13,554 nt of DNA from Clostridiales bacterium (lineage in GTDB: Bacteria > Bacillota_A > Clostridia > Lachnospirales > Bianqueaceae): positions 1 through 13,554 of the forward strand of contig JAHZBS010000049.1 in the NCBI GenBank assembly GCA_019423265.1, given 5' to 3'. Below, in pieces: positions 6,886 through 13,554 of the stretch. The position numbers and the translations under genes were made by a program. The number at the start of each line of letters is the position of its first letter. Position 1 is the first letter of the stretch. The notes under the pieces are model-generated. The model did no database searches and was not told the DNA's origin. It worked only from the letters and a program-made list of their open reading frames with translations.

Positions 6886-7647
6886 ATGCTTGTATGTCAA
6901 TATTTTGTTTGGTTCATGCTGTATAGTGTCATTGGCTGGGTCTATGAATCAATCTTTTGCTCGATCCAACAGCGCCGGCTCGTCAACCGGGGATTTCTAA
7001 ATGGCCCTCTCTGCCCGATCTATGGGGCTGGCGCGATTCTGGTTCTGTTTTTGTTCGGCTCCCTGCGGAATCCGGTTTTGATTTTTCTCGCAGGCGCGCT
7101 GGCAACGGGGGTGTTAGAGTATGTCACGTCCTGGCTGCTGGAAAAGCTCTTTCATGCCCGCTGGTGGGATTATGAGGATTGGCGTTTTAATCTCCACGGG
7201 CGGGTGTGCCTGGCCGGCGTGACGGCCTTTGGCGCCATGTCTGTGATCCTGATCAAAGGCATTCACCCGCTGGTTGCCGCGTTGACTGCGCGGATGCCGC
7301 CGGGGGCCCTGATGACAACGGCGGGCGTGCTCTTGCTTCTCCTGCTGGTGGATACGGCGGTCACCACCATGCGGCTATTGCAGCTGAATGAAAAGCTCAG
7401 ACAGGTTCACCAACATGTCGCCGCGCTGGTGAGTGAATCCCGGCTTCACGCGGAGGAGATGAAGAAATCGGTGGAGGAGAGAATCGCGTCCCTCAGAACC
7501 AACGGCATTGCCTTCCAGATGAAGGGGCTTGCGCAAAAGCTGACCAAGCGGGATCGGAGGATGTTTCGCTCATTTCCCAGATTTCAGTCTACACGGTATG
7601 GGGAAGTTGTGGATAAGTTGAAGGAAGCGCTGCGAGGCAGCAAATAG
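6886..7647 (+). CDS. Putative ABC transporter type IV/CmpB-like membrane protein (PF06541 type)
   Basis: The 253-residue protein has about five hydrophobic segments (roughly residues 1-22, 44-62, 64-84, 106-126, 140-160). It carries the family signature: GWVYESIF near the N-terminus, then NRGFLNGPLCPIYGAGA and the WWDYEDWRFNLHGRVCL segment. After the last membrane helix, residues of about 165-205 are charged and likely coiled-coil, then a basic tail. Members of this family are often annotated as putative ABC-transporter permease, but no ATPase is in this window and the real role is unknown. AAGGAGG precedes the start. It is transcribed toward the phosphorylase gene and followed by a hairpin between the two convergent genes. 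Confidence 0.82.
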   Translation: MLVCQYFVWFMLYSVIGWVYESIFCSIQQRRLVNRGFLNGPLCPIYGAGAILVLFLFGSLRNPVLIFLAGALATGVLEYVTSWLLEKLFHARWWDYEDWRFNLHGRVCLAGVTAFGAMSVILIKGIHPLVAALTARMPPGALMTTAGVLLLLLLVDTAVTTMRLLQLNEKLRQVHQHVAALVSESRLHAEEMKKSVEERIASLRTNGIAFQMKGLAQKLTKRDRRMFRSFPRFQSTRYGEVVDKLKEALRGSK

Positions 7648-7659
7648 CAATACATAGCA

Positions 7660-7688
7660 GAGCCGCATGGGAACCCGCCATGCGGCTC
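7660..7688. terminator. Perfect 11-bp hairpin between convergent genes
   Basis: GAGCCGCATGG (7660-7670) and CCATGCGGCTC (7678-7688) pair perfectly around a 7-nt loop. It lies 12 bp after the membrane-protein gene and 7 bp after the phosphorylase gene on the other strand. Neither side has a clear T run (TCGATTTC on the plus side), so it may be a weak bidirectional terminator. Confidence 0.6.
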
Positions 7689-7695
7689 ATCGATT

Positions 7696-8502
7696 TCAGT
7701 CCATATTCCTGACGATCTCCGTGATCAGCCGCTGCATGTCGTGGCTGCGGAGCTTTCCGGTCTCAATGACCTCATCCCCGGACAGCGGCTGATCCAGGAC
7801 ACCCGCGGCCATATTGGTAATCATAGAGATGGCTAGCACGTCCATATGACAGTGGGAGGCGGCAATGACCTCCGGCACCGTGGACATCCCCACCGCGTCG
7901 GCGCCGAGGGTACGGAATGCGCGGATCTCAGCCGGAGTTTCAAAGCTGGGGCCGGTGCAAGCCAGATAGACACCGCGCCGTAGCGGGATGTCTAAAGCCG
8001 CAGCCGTCTGTTCTGCAAGAGCGCGCAATGTTGGCGTGTAGGCGTAGGTCATATCGCAAAAGCGAGGCCCGAAGGACGGGTCGTTCCTGCCGATTAGAGG
8101 GTTGGTTCCCATTAAGTTGATGTGGTCTTCGATGAGCATCAGATCGCCGGGGGAGAAGTCCTGACAGATTCCGCCGGCGGCGTTGGTCAGGATTAAGGTC
8201 TGGACACCAAGGCGCTTCATAACGCGGATGGGGTAGATGACCTGATCCATGGTGTACCCTTCATAATAGTGAAAGCGGCCCTGCATACAGATAACCGGCT
8301 TACGGGACAATATTCCCGCTACAAAGCGCCCTCTATGGCCAGGTGCGGTTGAAATGGGAAAATGGGGAATGGTCCCATAGTCTAGAAAGATGGGATTTTC
8401 GATGGCGCTGGCAAGATCTCCTAAGCCGGAGCCAAGGATAATGCCGGTTTCCGGTGTAAAGGGCAATCGTGTTCGAATAAACGCAATGGTTTCGTCTATC
8501 AT
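7696..8502 (-). CDS. Purine nucleoside phosphorylase, trimeric (PNP/MTAP) family
   Basis: The 268-residue protein has the phosphate-binding ILGSGLG (residues 22-28), APGHRGRF, MQGRFHYYEGY, TNAAGG, and the purine site with GPSFETPAE (Glu188) and SMITNMAAG (Asn230). Asn at this place marks 6-oxopurine substrates such as inosine or guanosine, whereas MTA phosphorylases carry Asp. The segment normally read PLSHDEV in bacterial PNPs, whose His binds the ribose 5'-OH, is PLSGDEV here (Gly242). Loss of that His suggests a 5'-modified nucleoside such as methylthioinosine may be accepted (inference). I chose the start MIDETIAF because CGGAGGA sits 5-6 nt upstream; the reading frame is open further upstream into the mtaD end but without a ribosome binding site. 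It follows the amidohydrolase gene by 61 bp on the same strand. Confidence 0.9.
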   Translation of the reverse strand: MIDETIAFIRTRLPFTPETGIILGSGLGDLASAIENPIFLDYGTIPHFPISTAPGHRGRFVAGILSRKPVICMQGRFHYYEGYTMDQVIYPIRVMKRLGVQTLILTNAAGGICQDFSPGDLMLIEDHINLMGTNPLIGRNDPSFGPRFCDMTYAYTPTLRALAEQTAAALDIPLRRGVYLACTGPSFETPAEIRAFRTLGADAVGMSTVPEVIAASHCHMDVLAISMITNMAAGVLDQPLSGDEVIETGKLRSHDMQRLITEIVRNMD

Positions 8503-8563
8503 AGAATTCCTCCGTTCTGGAACGTTGTTTGTGACGCTCCGGCACAAATAGGCAAAGGCTCCT

Positions 8564-9862
8564 TTATGTGGATGCGAGTTCGCTGAGGATACGAGCCCTT
8601 CGAGTCTCGACCTCAAATAGTATGCGCTCAATGTCCAGGGTTGTATACTCTCCGTCCCGATAGAGCACACGGCCATCGGCCATGGTCAGGCATACGTCAC
8701 TGCCCTGGGCGGAGTACACCAGATTGCTGAGCATATCCGCAGCCGGGTGCATCCATGGGCCGCGGCTGTCGATGACGGCCAGATCCGCTCTGTACCCCTC
8801 CTGCAACAGGCCGCAGTCTGTGCGGCCCTGGGAAAGGGCGCCATTTCGCGTGGCCGCTGTGAGGGCCTGGGCAGGCGTTATGAGAGTGGGGTCGCCGCTC
8901 AGCCCTTTGTAGAGGAGGGCAAAGAGCTTGATTTCCTCCATGATATTCAGATTATTGTTGCTGGCAACGCTGTCGGTGCCGAGGGCAACGTTGATGGAGC
9001 GCCGCAGGAGCTCCGGAACTTGGCAGAAGCCGCTGGCGAGTTTAAGATTGCTGATGGGATTGTTGACGACGGTCACGCCTTTCTCAGAGAGAATGTCAAA
9101 ATCTTCTCCCTCCAACCATACACAGTGGGCGGCCGTTGTGGGAGCGTCCAGCAGTCCTAGCGCGCGGAAGTATTGCGCTGGCGTCATACCTTTATGCCGC
9201 GCTTTGCACTCTTCGTGCTCTTTTTTTGTTTCCGAAAGATGGATGTGCATTCGAAGCCCTGTCTCTCTTGCGAAGTCCGCCATCTGAGCCACGATCTTGG
9301 GCGTGGAGGTGTATTCCGCGTGGATGCTCAGATCCAGGCGCAGACGTCCGCCGCCAGCTTGATGCATGGTAGTCAGAAGCTCCCGGCACTGCTGATAGGA
9401 CTCCAGCTCCCACAGGTTGCGATTGTCAAAGCAGGTGACTCCGATGCTCATATTGCATTTTACTCCGCTGTCGAGTACCGCCTGCCCCAGCTTATCCCCG
9501 TGATAATACATGTCGGTGGTGGAGACGACGCCGTATCGGAGCATCTCCGCAAAGGCCAGCATAGCGCCGTAGTACACATCGTCCCCGGTCATCTTGGCCT
9601 CAAAGGGGAAGATGCGGGTCTGGAGCCAGTCTTCCAGGGCAAGGTTTTCGCCATATCCCCGGAGCAATGTCATGGGGGAGTGGCTGTGAGCGTTGACAAA
9701 GGCTGGCAGAAGGACCTTCCCGCGGCCGTCGTAGCGCTGGCCAAAGTCCTCTTCCGGCGGGGTATCGCCGATATAGGCGATGGTATGTCCGCGAACGCCT
9801 ACATACCGGTCAGGTTGATAGGCTGCTTGTTCTCCTATGACGCCGATGTGTTCAAATAGCAT
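8564..9862 (-). CDS. mtaD: 5-methylthioadenosine/S-adenosylhomocysteine deaminase (amidohydrolase)
   Basis: The 432-residue protein is a subtype of the metal-dependent amidohydrolase superfamily. It has the metal ligands HSH (His59, His61), HIHLSE (His208 with catalytic Glu211), AAHCVWL (His246) and GTDSVASNN (Asp297). The NAHSHSPMTLLRGYGENLAL segment is typical of MTA/SAH deaminases and related 8-oxoguanine or guanine deaminases. The reaction would be deamination of 5'-methylthioadenosine, S-adenosylhomocysteine or adenosine to the inosine analogue. I chose the start MLFEHIGV because GGAGGAGG lies just upstream; a longer frame reaches 9982 but crosses the promoter. The phosphorylase gene follows after 61 bp, so product deamination and phosphorolysis are likely consecutive. 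Substrate preference among MTA, SAH and adenosine cannot be fixed from sequence. Confidence 0.87.
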   Translation of the reverse strand: MLFEHIGVIGEQAAYQPDRYVGVRGHTIAYIGDTPPEEDFGQRYDGRGKVLLPAFVNAHSHSPMTLLRGYGENLALEDWLQTRIFPFEAKMTGDDVYYGAMLAFAEMLRYGVVSTTDMYYHGDKLGQAVLDSGVKCNMSIGVTCFDNRNLWELESYQQCRELLTTMHQAGGGRLRLDLSIHAEYTSTPKIVAQMADFARETGLRMHIHLSETKKEHEECKARHKGMTPAQYFRALGLLDAPTTAAHCVWLEGEDFDILSEKGVTVVNNPISNLKLASGFCQVPELLRRSINVALGTDSVASNNNLNIMEEIKLFALLYKGLSGDPTLITPAQALTAATRNGALSQGRTDCGLLQEGYRADLAVIDSRGPWMHPAADMLSNLVYSAQGSDVCLTMADGRVLYRDGEYTTLDIERILFEVETRRARILSELAST

Positions 9863-9931
9863 GGCACAAACCTCCTCCTCCGCTTCGCTCGCCAGACCGT
9901 CAGAGACAGTCCGGCCCGGCTCTCTGTGGCC

Positions 9932-9960
9932 ATTATACCATAATTGCCTGGGCAACACAA
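9932..9960 (-). promoter_or_regulatory. Predicted promoter of the mtaD-phosphorylase operon
   Basis: On the minus strand TTGTGT (9960-9955), a 17-nt spacer and a perfect TATAAT (9937-9932). The transcript would start near 9925 and leave a leader of about 60 nt. It is back-to-back with the fucosidase promoter region. Confidence 0.55.
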
Positions 9961-9974
9961 CGAGCGGATCTAAT

Positions 9975-10014
9975 TTTAGCAAATTATAAAGTTAGAGTAT
10001 ACTATACTTGAAAT
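9975..10014 (+). promoter_or_regulatory. Predicted fucosidase promoter with palindrome over the -10
   Basis: A weak TTTAGC -35 (9975-9980) and TATACT -10 (9998-10003) are 17 nt apart. AGTATA-C-TATACT (9996-10008) is a perfect 13-bp palindrome overlapping the -10 and a second TATACT. ATACTTGAAAT at 10004-10014 recurs at 12570-12580 before the last gene. This could be an operator for a sugar-responsive regulator. Confidence 0.45.
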
Positions 10015-10082
10015 TTATGCGTAATGCCAGTACAATTAGGGTAGCTTCATGCGCCGCAATACATAAAAATGGGAGCAAGAAC

Positions 10083-11393
10083 ATGAGTGAAAATAAAATC
10101 GTGGAAGAGCAACATCGGGTGATCGGCAATGTGACAGCGGACGCCTCCGGCTTTTCGGTAAATCAGGGGCCCGGCACAGAATGGTGGGACGAAACCTGCC
10201 TAGGGCTGTTTGTACACTGGGGGAACAGTTCCGTCAGTGGGATGAACGACTTGTCCTGGGGCATGATGCGCCCAGCTCCCCACAGCTATGAAGAGGGAGA
10301 GACTCTGTGGGGGCTGGCTGCCCACACCGGTTGTCTGCCGCCGCGGCAGTATTGGGAACAGGCTACAGATTTTACGGCAGAGAACTACGATCCGGACAAG
10401 TGGCTGCGCGCTGCAAAGGAGGCGGGCTTCCAGTATGCGATTCTGACTACGAAGCATCACGACGGCTTCGCCCTGTGGCCCAGCGAATATGGCGATTTCA
10501 ACACAAAACAGATGCTAGGGGGCCGCGATCTGGTGGGGGAATTTGTCCAAGCCTGCCGCAGAAATCATCTCCGCGTAGGGCTGTACTACTCGCCGCCAGA
10601 TTGGCACATGGAGCAGGACTATATGTCCTTTGCCCGGGATGAGCAGGTAGGCATTGATTTTGAGCCACGCGAACCAAAGGAAATGACGCCTGAATTTGTG
10701 GAAGCCGAGAGAGCGTATCGCCGCGGGCAGATTATAGAGCTGTTAACCCGGTATGGACAGATCGATATGTTTTGGTTCGACGGGAGTTGCAATATGGCGG
10801 TGACCCCTGAGGAAGTGCGCGCTTTGCAGCCGGCAATCCTGTGCAACGACCGGGGGTGGGGGTACGGAGATTTTGTCTGTCCTGAGTGCAGCTTCCCCAG
10901 TACACGTCCACGGGGACGGTTTCAGTATATACACTGTCTGTCCGATGGCGGTTGGGGCTACAATGACTACGAGATTTACCGGCCCGCTGGCTGGATGATC
11001 GGGGAACTGGGTAAGGCCAGGTCCTGGGGTGGCCATTTTGTTGCAAACGTAGGGCCGCGCGCGGATGGCACGCTGCCAGAGATATACTATTACCGCATGA
11101 AGCAGATCCGGGCGTGGATGGAGCGGTACGGCAATGTGATATATGAGGTGGAGCCGGGGCCTTGGCCGGAAAAGAGCAACGTGCCGGTGACTGTACGTGG
11201 CGGGGATTGGTATGTGCTGGCGGACTGGCGCGTGGATTATCCGGTGGTGATCACCGATGTGGACGCGCCAAGCTCTGTAACGCTGTATGACAACACACCG
11301 TTGGACTACCGTTATGAGAATCGCACCCTCACGTTTCAGGTTCCTTGGGGCAAAAAACATAATTATACCGATCCTGTAAAGGTTCGCTTTTAA
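10083..11393 (+). CDS. Alpha-L-fucosidase, glycoside hydrolase family 29
   Basis: The 436-residue protein has GH29 hallmarks: LGLFVHWGNSSV (His45-Trp46), LTTKHHDGFALW (His125-His126), and the nucleophile region IDMFWFDGS with Asp233. The downstream GGHFVANVGPRADGTLP segment is also typical of the family. A C-terminal beta-rich part of about 80 residues follows. There is no signal peptide, so it acts in the cytoplasm on imported fucosylated oligosaccharides. The acid/base residue is less conserved in GH29 and I do not assign it. I chose the ATG at 10083 (MSENKIV) because the family similarity begins shortly after; the frame extends to a TTG at 10008 through the promoter and lacks a good ribosome binding site. 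The ribosome binding site before 10083 is weak (GGGAGC). The epimerase remnant follows after 49 bp and was probably part of the same operon. Confidence 0.87.
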   Translation: MSENKIVEEQHRVIGNVTADASGFSVNQGPGTEWWDETCLGLFVHWGNSSVSGMNDLSWGMMRPAPHSYEEGETLWGLAAHTGCLPPRQYWEQATDFTAENYDPDKWLRAAKEAGFQYAILTTKHHDGFALWPSEYGDFNTKQMLGGRDLVGEFVQACRRNHLRVGLYYSPPDWHMEQDYMSFARDEQVGIDFEPREPKEMTPEFVEAERAYRRGQIIELLTRYGQIDMFWFDGSCNMAVTPEEVRALQPAILCNDRGWGYGDFVCPECSFPSTRPRGRFQYIHCLSDGGWGYNDYEIYRPAGWMIGELGKARSWGGHFVANVGPRADGTLPEIYYYRMKQIRAWMERYGNVIYEVEPGPWPEKSNVPVTVRGGDWYVLADWRVDYPVVITDVDAPSSVTLYDNTPLDYRYENRTLTFQVPWGKKHNYTDPVKVRF

Positions 11394-11442
11394 GCGGGAA
11401 AGTATGATACTATAAATGTATCTTTGAGATGGAGGGTTGACA

Positions 11443-11813
11443 ATGAGAGCGCTGTGTATCGGCGGAACGGGAGTGATCAGCAGTGCGGTTGTGGAGCTGG
11501 CGGCGGAGCGGGGCTGGGAGGTGATCGCCCTGAATCGCCGGTCTTTGTCCCCAGCGCGCTGCTGGCCGAAAGCCAGTTCTATGACATGAAGGGGAATCTC
11601 CTGGGCGATAAAGCGCATTCCATCGTTTTTGACAATGCGAAGCTGAAACGTTTCGTGCCAGGATTTACGGCGTCGATTTCCATGCGGGAGGGAATTGCGG
11701 CAGCGGTTTCCTATGTGACAGCCCACCCTGAAAGTCAAATCGAGGACCCAGACTTCGATGGCTGGTGCGACCGGGTTATCGAGGGTATCCATGGACTTCG
11801 GGCCATTGTGTAA
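11443..11813 (+). pseudogene. NAD-dependent epimerase/dehydratase (extended SDR), about 200 central residues deleted, out of frame
   Basis: The start is good: GGAGGG 7 nt before ATG, then MRALCIGGTGVISSAVVELA to VIALNR, the Rossmann NAD-binding beta-alpha-beta of sugar epimerases (GGTGxIS). This frame stops soon after the Rossmann motif. From about 11544 the next frame reads FVPSALLAESQFYDMKGNLL and continues GDKAHSIVFDNAKLKRFVPGF to the end at 11813, which is the conserved C-terminal substrate domain of the same family. Normal members are about 310-340 residues, so roughly 600 bp are missing at about 11536-11544 and the two ends are out of frame. Only the extreme N-terminus could be made, so it is non-functional. 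It lies 49 bp after the fucosidase and was probably a sugar-modifying partner. Confidence 0.82.
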
Positions 11814-11824
11814 GTGCGGATGAG

Positions 11825-11876
11825 AGCGGTAGAATGCGTGATTCGGCGCTGAGCTGGGATTGTGCATTCTATCGCT
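11825..11876 (+). terminator. Long-stem hairpin after the fucosidase-epimerase transcript
   Basis: AGCGGTAGAATGC (11825-11837) and GCATTCTATCGCT (11864-11876) are complementary over 13 positions, with one G.T pair, around a 26-nt loop. It is followed by TAATTTTCGCGTTTTC. It is a possible terminator, but the loop is long and the T run is broken. Confidence 0.4.
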
Positions 11877-11983
11877 TAATTTTCGCGTTTTCGAGATATT
11901 TGAGCCAAGGGGAAGCTACAGCAAAGGCGTCATGGAGGTTTTGCACGAAATCAAGAATTTTTATCATCAAAATATACACATTT

Positions 11984-12246
11984 TCAAGCTTTTATAATTT
12001 TCAATTTTTTCTCCATGATTTCATAAACCAGCGTCACATCGTTTTCTAATTATAAATCCCATGCCCCACAGTTTTATAGCCTCTATGCTCATATAAACAC
12101 GCTGCGGGAAGTGAAGCGTCTAAGCTAGCTATATCGTGCTTTTTTGCGATTTCAAATTCCAAACAATTCATAATGTGTGAGCCGCAGCCTTGTCCATATT
12201 GAAATCCTCTAGTATAATATACTCGAACATACATCACAGTACTCCG
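11984..12246 (-). pseudogene. GNAT-family acetyltransferase, N-terminus missing and frameshifted
   Basis: The minus strand encodes STVMYVRVYYTRGFQYGQGC then GSHIMNCLEFEIAKKHDIASLDASLPAACLYEHRGYKTVGHGIYN, the acetyl-CoA-binding and C-terminal part of a GNAT (QGCGS is the Q/R-x-x-G-x-G/A loop; AACLYEHRGYKTV is the last motif). In frame it stops at TAG 12048-12046. One base is missing there: the other frame continues ENDVTLVYEIMEKKLKIIKA to a TGA at 11986-11984, exactly the expected C-terminal strand. The first half of the domain is absent and no start codon with a ribosome binding site is seen. It is divergent from the adjacent cytidine deaminase remnant (12263), and both are AT-richer than the flanking genes, hinting at a foreign origin. 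It is non-functional; the original substrate is unknown. Confidence 0.78.
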
Positions 12247-12262
12247 ATTGCGAGGTAAAAAT

Positions 12263-12527
12263 ATGTGGAATGAATTATATAATGCTGCAATTAAAGTTTT
12301 TTTATTGACGCTGGTGGAGTTGCTGCCGCAATTTTGACTAAAAGGTTGTTGCTGTAATGCCAGACGGAAAAGTTGGCTCTCCTTGTGGGGCCTGTCGAGA
12401 ATATATGATCCAGTTGGATAAGGATAGCGGAGATATTGAAATCCTTCTCGACCTCGACACACAAAAGACAATAAAACTGAAAGAGTTGATTCCTGATTGG
12501 TGGGGAACGGATCGGTTTTGCAGTTAG
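12263..12527 (+). pseudogene. Cytidine deaminase-type protein with two internal deletions
   Basis: The start MWNELYNAAIKV, with an AGG-containing site upstream, fits a cytidine deaminase N-terminus. A shift then leads to FIDAGGVAAAILTKR, and a second shift leads to VVAVMPDGKVGSPCGACREY and on to LIPDWWGTDRFCS at the stop (12525-12527). PCGACRE is the second zinc-ligand motif of the CMP/dCMP deaminase family. The segment between the two parts should hold the first zinc ligand and catalytic Glu (C/HAE); it is missing (roughly 30 or more residues), and so are several residues before FIDAGG. The enzyme cannot be active. It sits between a GNAT remnant (divergent) and the promoter of the glycosidase-like gene. 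By family it would deaminate cytidine or a nucleoside antibiotic. Confidence 0.8.
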
Positions 12528-12542
12528 TTTCACAAATATGAA

Positions 12543-12571
12543 TTGATTTTTGTGATGCAATGTGGTATCAT
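12543..12571 (+). promoter_or_regulatory. Predicted promoter of the terminal glycosidase-like gene
   Basis: TTGATT (12543-12548), a 17-nt spacer and TATCAT (12566-12571). An inverted repeat TCACAAA (12530-12536) and TTTGTGA (12549-12555) flanks the -35. ATACTTGAAAT (12570-12580) matches the fucosidase promoter region. Confidence 0.55.
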
Positions 12572-12619
12572 ACTTGAAATCTTGAGGGAAAATATCTACA
12601 GGGAAGAGGATGTGAATTT

Positions 12620-13554
12620 ATGATTTTAAATATTGACAATACCCATTTTTTTATTAGCCGGAAAGTGGAGGACGTGACGGAAGAGGAGATCAATCGCTTT
12701 ATCGACCAGTACGCGGGGACTCAGGTTTCACAGCTGCTGTTCAGCATCAATGCCATGCGGGCCAGCTATGACAGTCATGTGTTTGAACCTATCTGGCAGG
12801 GATACGATCCGGAGGGTGGCCCCGGCCAACCGTTCTTCTCCGCTCTCCCTTCAGAAGAGAGCCGCCGGAGCTTTGACAATATGATGCAGAACTACTATCG
12901 GCTGTGCGGCAATGGAAACAATGTGTTCCAGCACTGGATTGCCAGAACCCGGGAGGACGGTATCTCCCCGTGGATCTCTACGCGGATGAATGACATACAT
13001 GAAGTCAACAATGAACAGCATCCCTTTCACAGTGAGTTCTGGCGTGTACACCCGGAGGCGCGCCGCAGCATGTATCACGATGTAGGCTGGGCGGACCGGG
13101 CGCTGGATTTCGGAAGGCAGGATGTGCGGGACCGGCATTTTGCCTTTATTGAAGAGATCATGGAATTGTACGATATCGACGGCCTCGAATTGGACTGGAT
13201 GCGGTTTGGATATCATTTCCGCCCTGGATTTGAGGAGGAAGGCGCGGCGCTGCTGACAGAGTTTACGGCGAGCGTTCGCCGTCTGCTGGATTCCTGGGAG
13301 GCAAAGCGCGGTCACAGAATCGAATTGTCCGCAAGAGTGCCATCCAGGCCGGCTACCTCGTTAGCTCTGGGGCTCGACGCTGTGGAGTGGGCGCGGCGAG
13401 GCCTGATCAGCCGTCTGGTCATCACGCCTTTCTGGGCCACAAGCGAAGCGGATATGCCGGTTGAGATTTGGAAGCAGCTGTTATACGGGACGGATGTTAA
13501 GCTGGAAGCCGGGCTGGAGGTCCTTCTCCGCGCCTACCCTGCCTCGAAAAAGGT
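12620..13554 (+). CDS. TIM-barrel glycoside-hydrolase-like protein, partial (C-terminus beyond window)
   Basis: 311 residues are visible, open to the window edge. AGAGGATG lies about 9 nt before the ATG. The sequence has barrel-like strand motifs: QVSQLLFSINAMRASYDS (about 35-52), GISPWISTRMNDIHEVN (114-130, a strand with Arg/Asn/Asp/His at its end), YDIDGLELDWMRFGYHFRPG (184-203), IELSARVPSRP (234-244) and LVITPFWAT (266-274). The DGLELDWMRF strand with acidic residues Glu190 and Asp192 is typical of GH-A-like barrels and could carry catalytic residues. I recognise it as an often hypothetical, glycosidase-like (GHL10-like) family but cannot name a substrate. There is no signal peptide, so it is cytoplasmic. 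Shared promoter motifs with the fucosidase suggest joint glycan use. The C-terminal domain is not seen. Confidence 0.7.
   Translation, partial: MILNIDNTHFFISRKVEDVTEEEINRFIDQYAGTQVSQLLFSINAMRASYDSHVFEPIWQGYDPEGGPGQPFFSALPSEESRRSFDNMMQNYYRLCGNGNNVFQHWIARTREDGISPWISTRMNDIHEVNNEQHPFHSEFWRVHPEARRSMYHDVGWADRALDFGRQDVRDRHFAFIEEIMELYDIDGLELDWMRFGYHFRPGFEEEGAALLTEFTASVRRLLDSWEAKRGHRIELSARVPSRPATSLALGLDAVEWARRGLISRLVITPFWATSEADMPVEIWKQLLYGTDVKLEAGLEVLLRAYPASKK

Noticed and set aside
8503..8676. N-terminal extension of the phosphorylase
   Set aside because: The family starts near MIDETI, which has a CGGAGGA site; the extension overlaps the mtaD end.
9863..9982. N-terminal extension of the deaminase
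   Set aside because: It spans a TATAAT promoter, and GGAGGAGG sits before the inner ATG at 9862.
10743..11867. 374-codon minus-strand frame opposite the fucosidase
   Set aside because: His/Arg/Pro-rich antisense frame without motifs; the plus strand has clear GH29 motifs.
12530..12555. TCACAAA/TTTGTGA inverted repeat as terminator of the deaminase remnant
   Set aside because: A 12-nt loop, only 7 bp and no T run after it; it overlaps a good -35, so an operator is likelier.
12851..13315. 154-codon minus-strand frame opposite the glycosidase-like gene
   Set aside because: Antisense shadow; the plus strand is open across the whole region with barrel motifs.

Overview
The window looks like a stretch of chromosome from an anaerobic gut Firmicute of the Clostridia, most likely Oscillospiraceae-like (Flavonifractor/Pseudoflavonifractor type). 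The basis is moderately GC-rich coding sequence, strong GGAGG ribosome binding sites, a Tn916-family integrase remnant, a siroheme reductase next to a CoA-disulfide reductase, and protein family types common in that group. This placement is inference from sequence style; no database was searched. There are eight genes that look intact within the window, two of which run off its edges. Five more are broken: integrase, AraC regulator, NAD-dependent epimerase, GNAT acetyltransferase and cytidine deaminase.

Layout. 1-1987 (-) is the N-terminal 662 residues of a secreted, Gly/Thr-rich surface protein with 82-residue MucBP-like repeats. It has its own strong promoter at about 2147-2176. Upstream on the same strand, 2186-2992 (-) encodes a regulator with an NTF2/SnoaL-like N-terminal half and a LytTR DNA-binding domain. 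3267-3797 (+) is an internally deleted, truncated Tn916-type integrase. It abuts a terminator hairpin and the remains of an AraC regulator (3797-4033, -), so this is a scar of a lost mobile element. 4171-6787 (+) is a two-gene operon: CoA-disulfide reductase fused to a rhodanese-like domain, then a small siroheme/[4Fe-4S] sulfite reductase-type protein, probably handling reduced or oxidised sulfur. 6886-7647 (+) is a PF06541-type membrane protein. 7696-9862 (-) is a two-gene purine salvage operon: MTA/SAH deaminase, then a purine nucleoside phosphorylase that lacks the usual 5'-OH-binding histidine. 10083-11393 (+) is a cytoplasmic GH29 alpha-L-fucosidase. 11443-12527 is a cluster of three decayed genes. 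12620-13554 (+) is the start of a TIM-barrel glycoside-hydrolase-like protein.

How it fits together. The fucosidase and the last, edge-truncated glycosidase-like gene share an 11-bp motif at their putative -10 regions and may be co-regulated for host or plant glycan use. mtaD and the phosphorylase plausibly recycle methylthioadenosine or S-adenosylhomocysteine through deamination followed by phosphorolysis. The CoADR-rhodanese and siroheme reductase plausibly form one redox sulfur pathway. The LytTR regulator may control the adjacent surface protein.

The most distinctive signal is the pattern of decay. In the integrase, epimerase and deaminase, segments from inside the gene are missing while both recognisable flanks remain. 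No clearly new biological system is evident. The best candidates for follow-up are the atypical phosphorylase next to mtaD, the sulfur two-gene module and the uncharacterised glycosidase-like gene.
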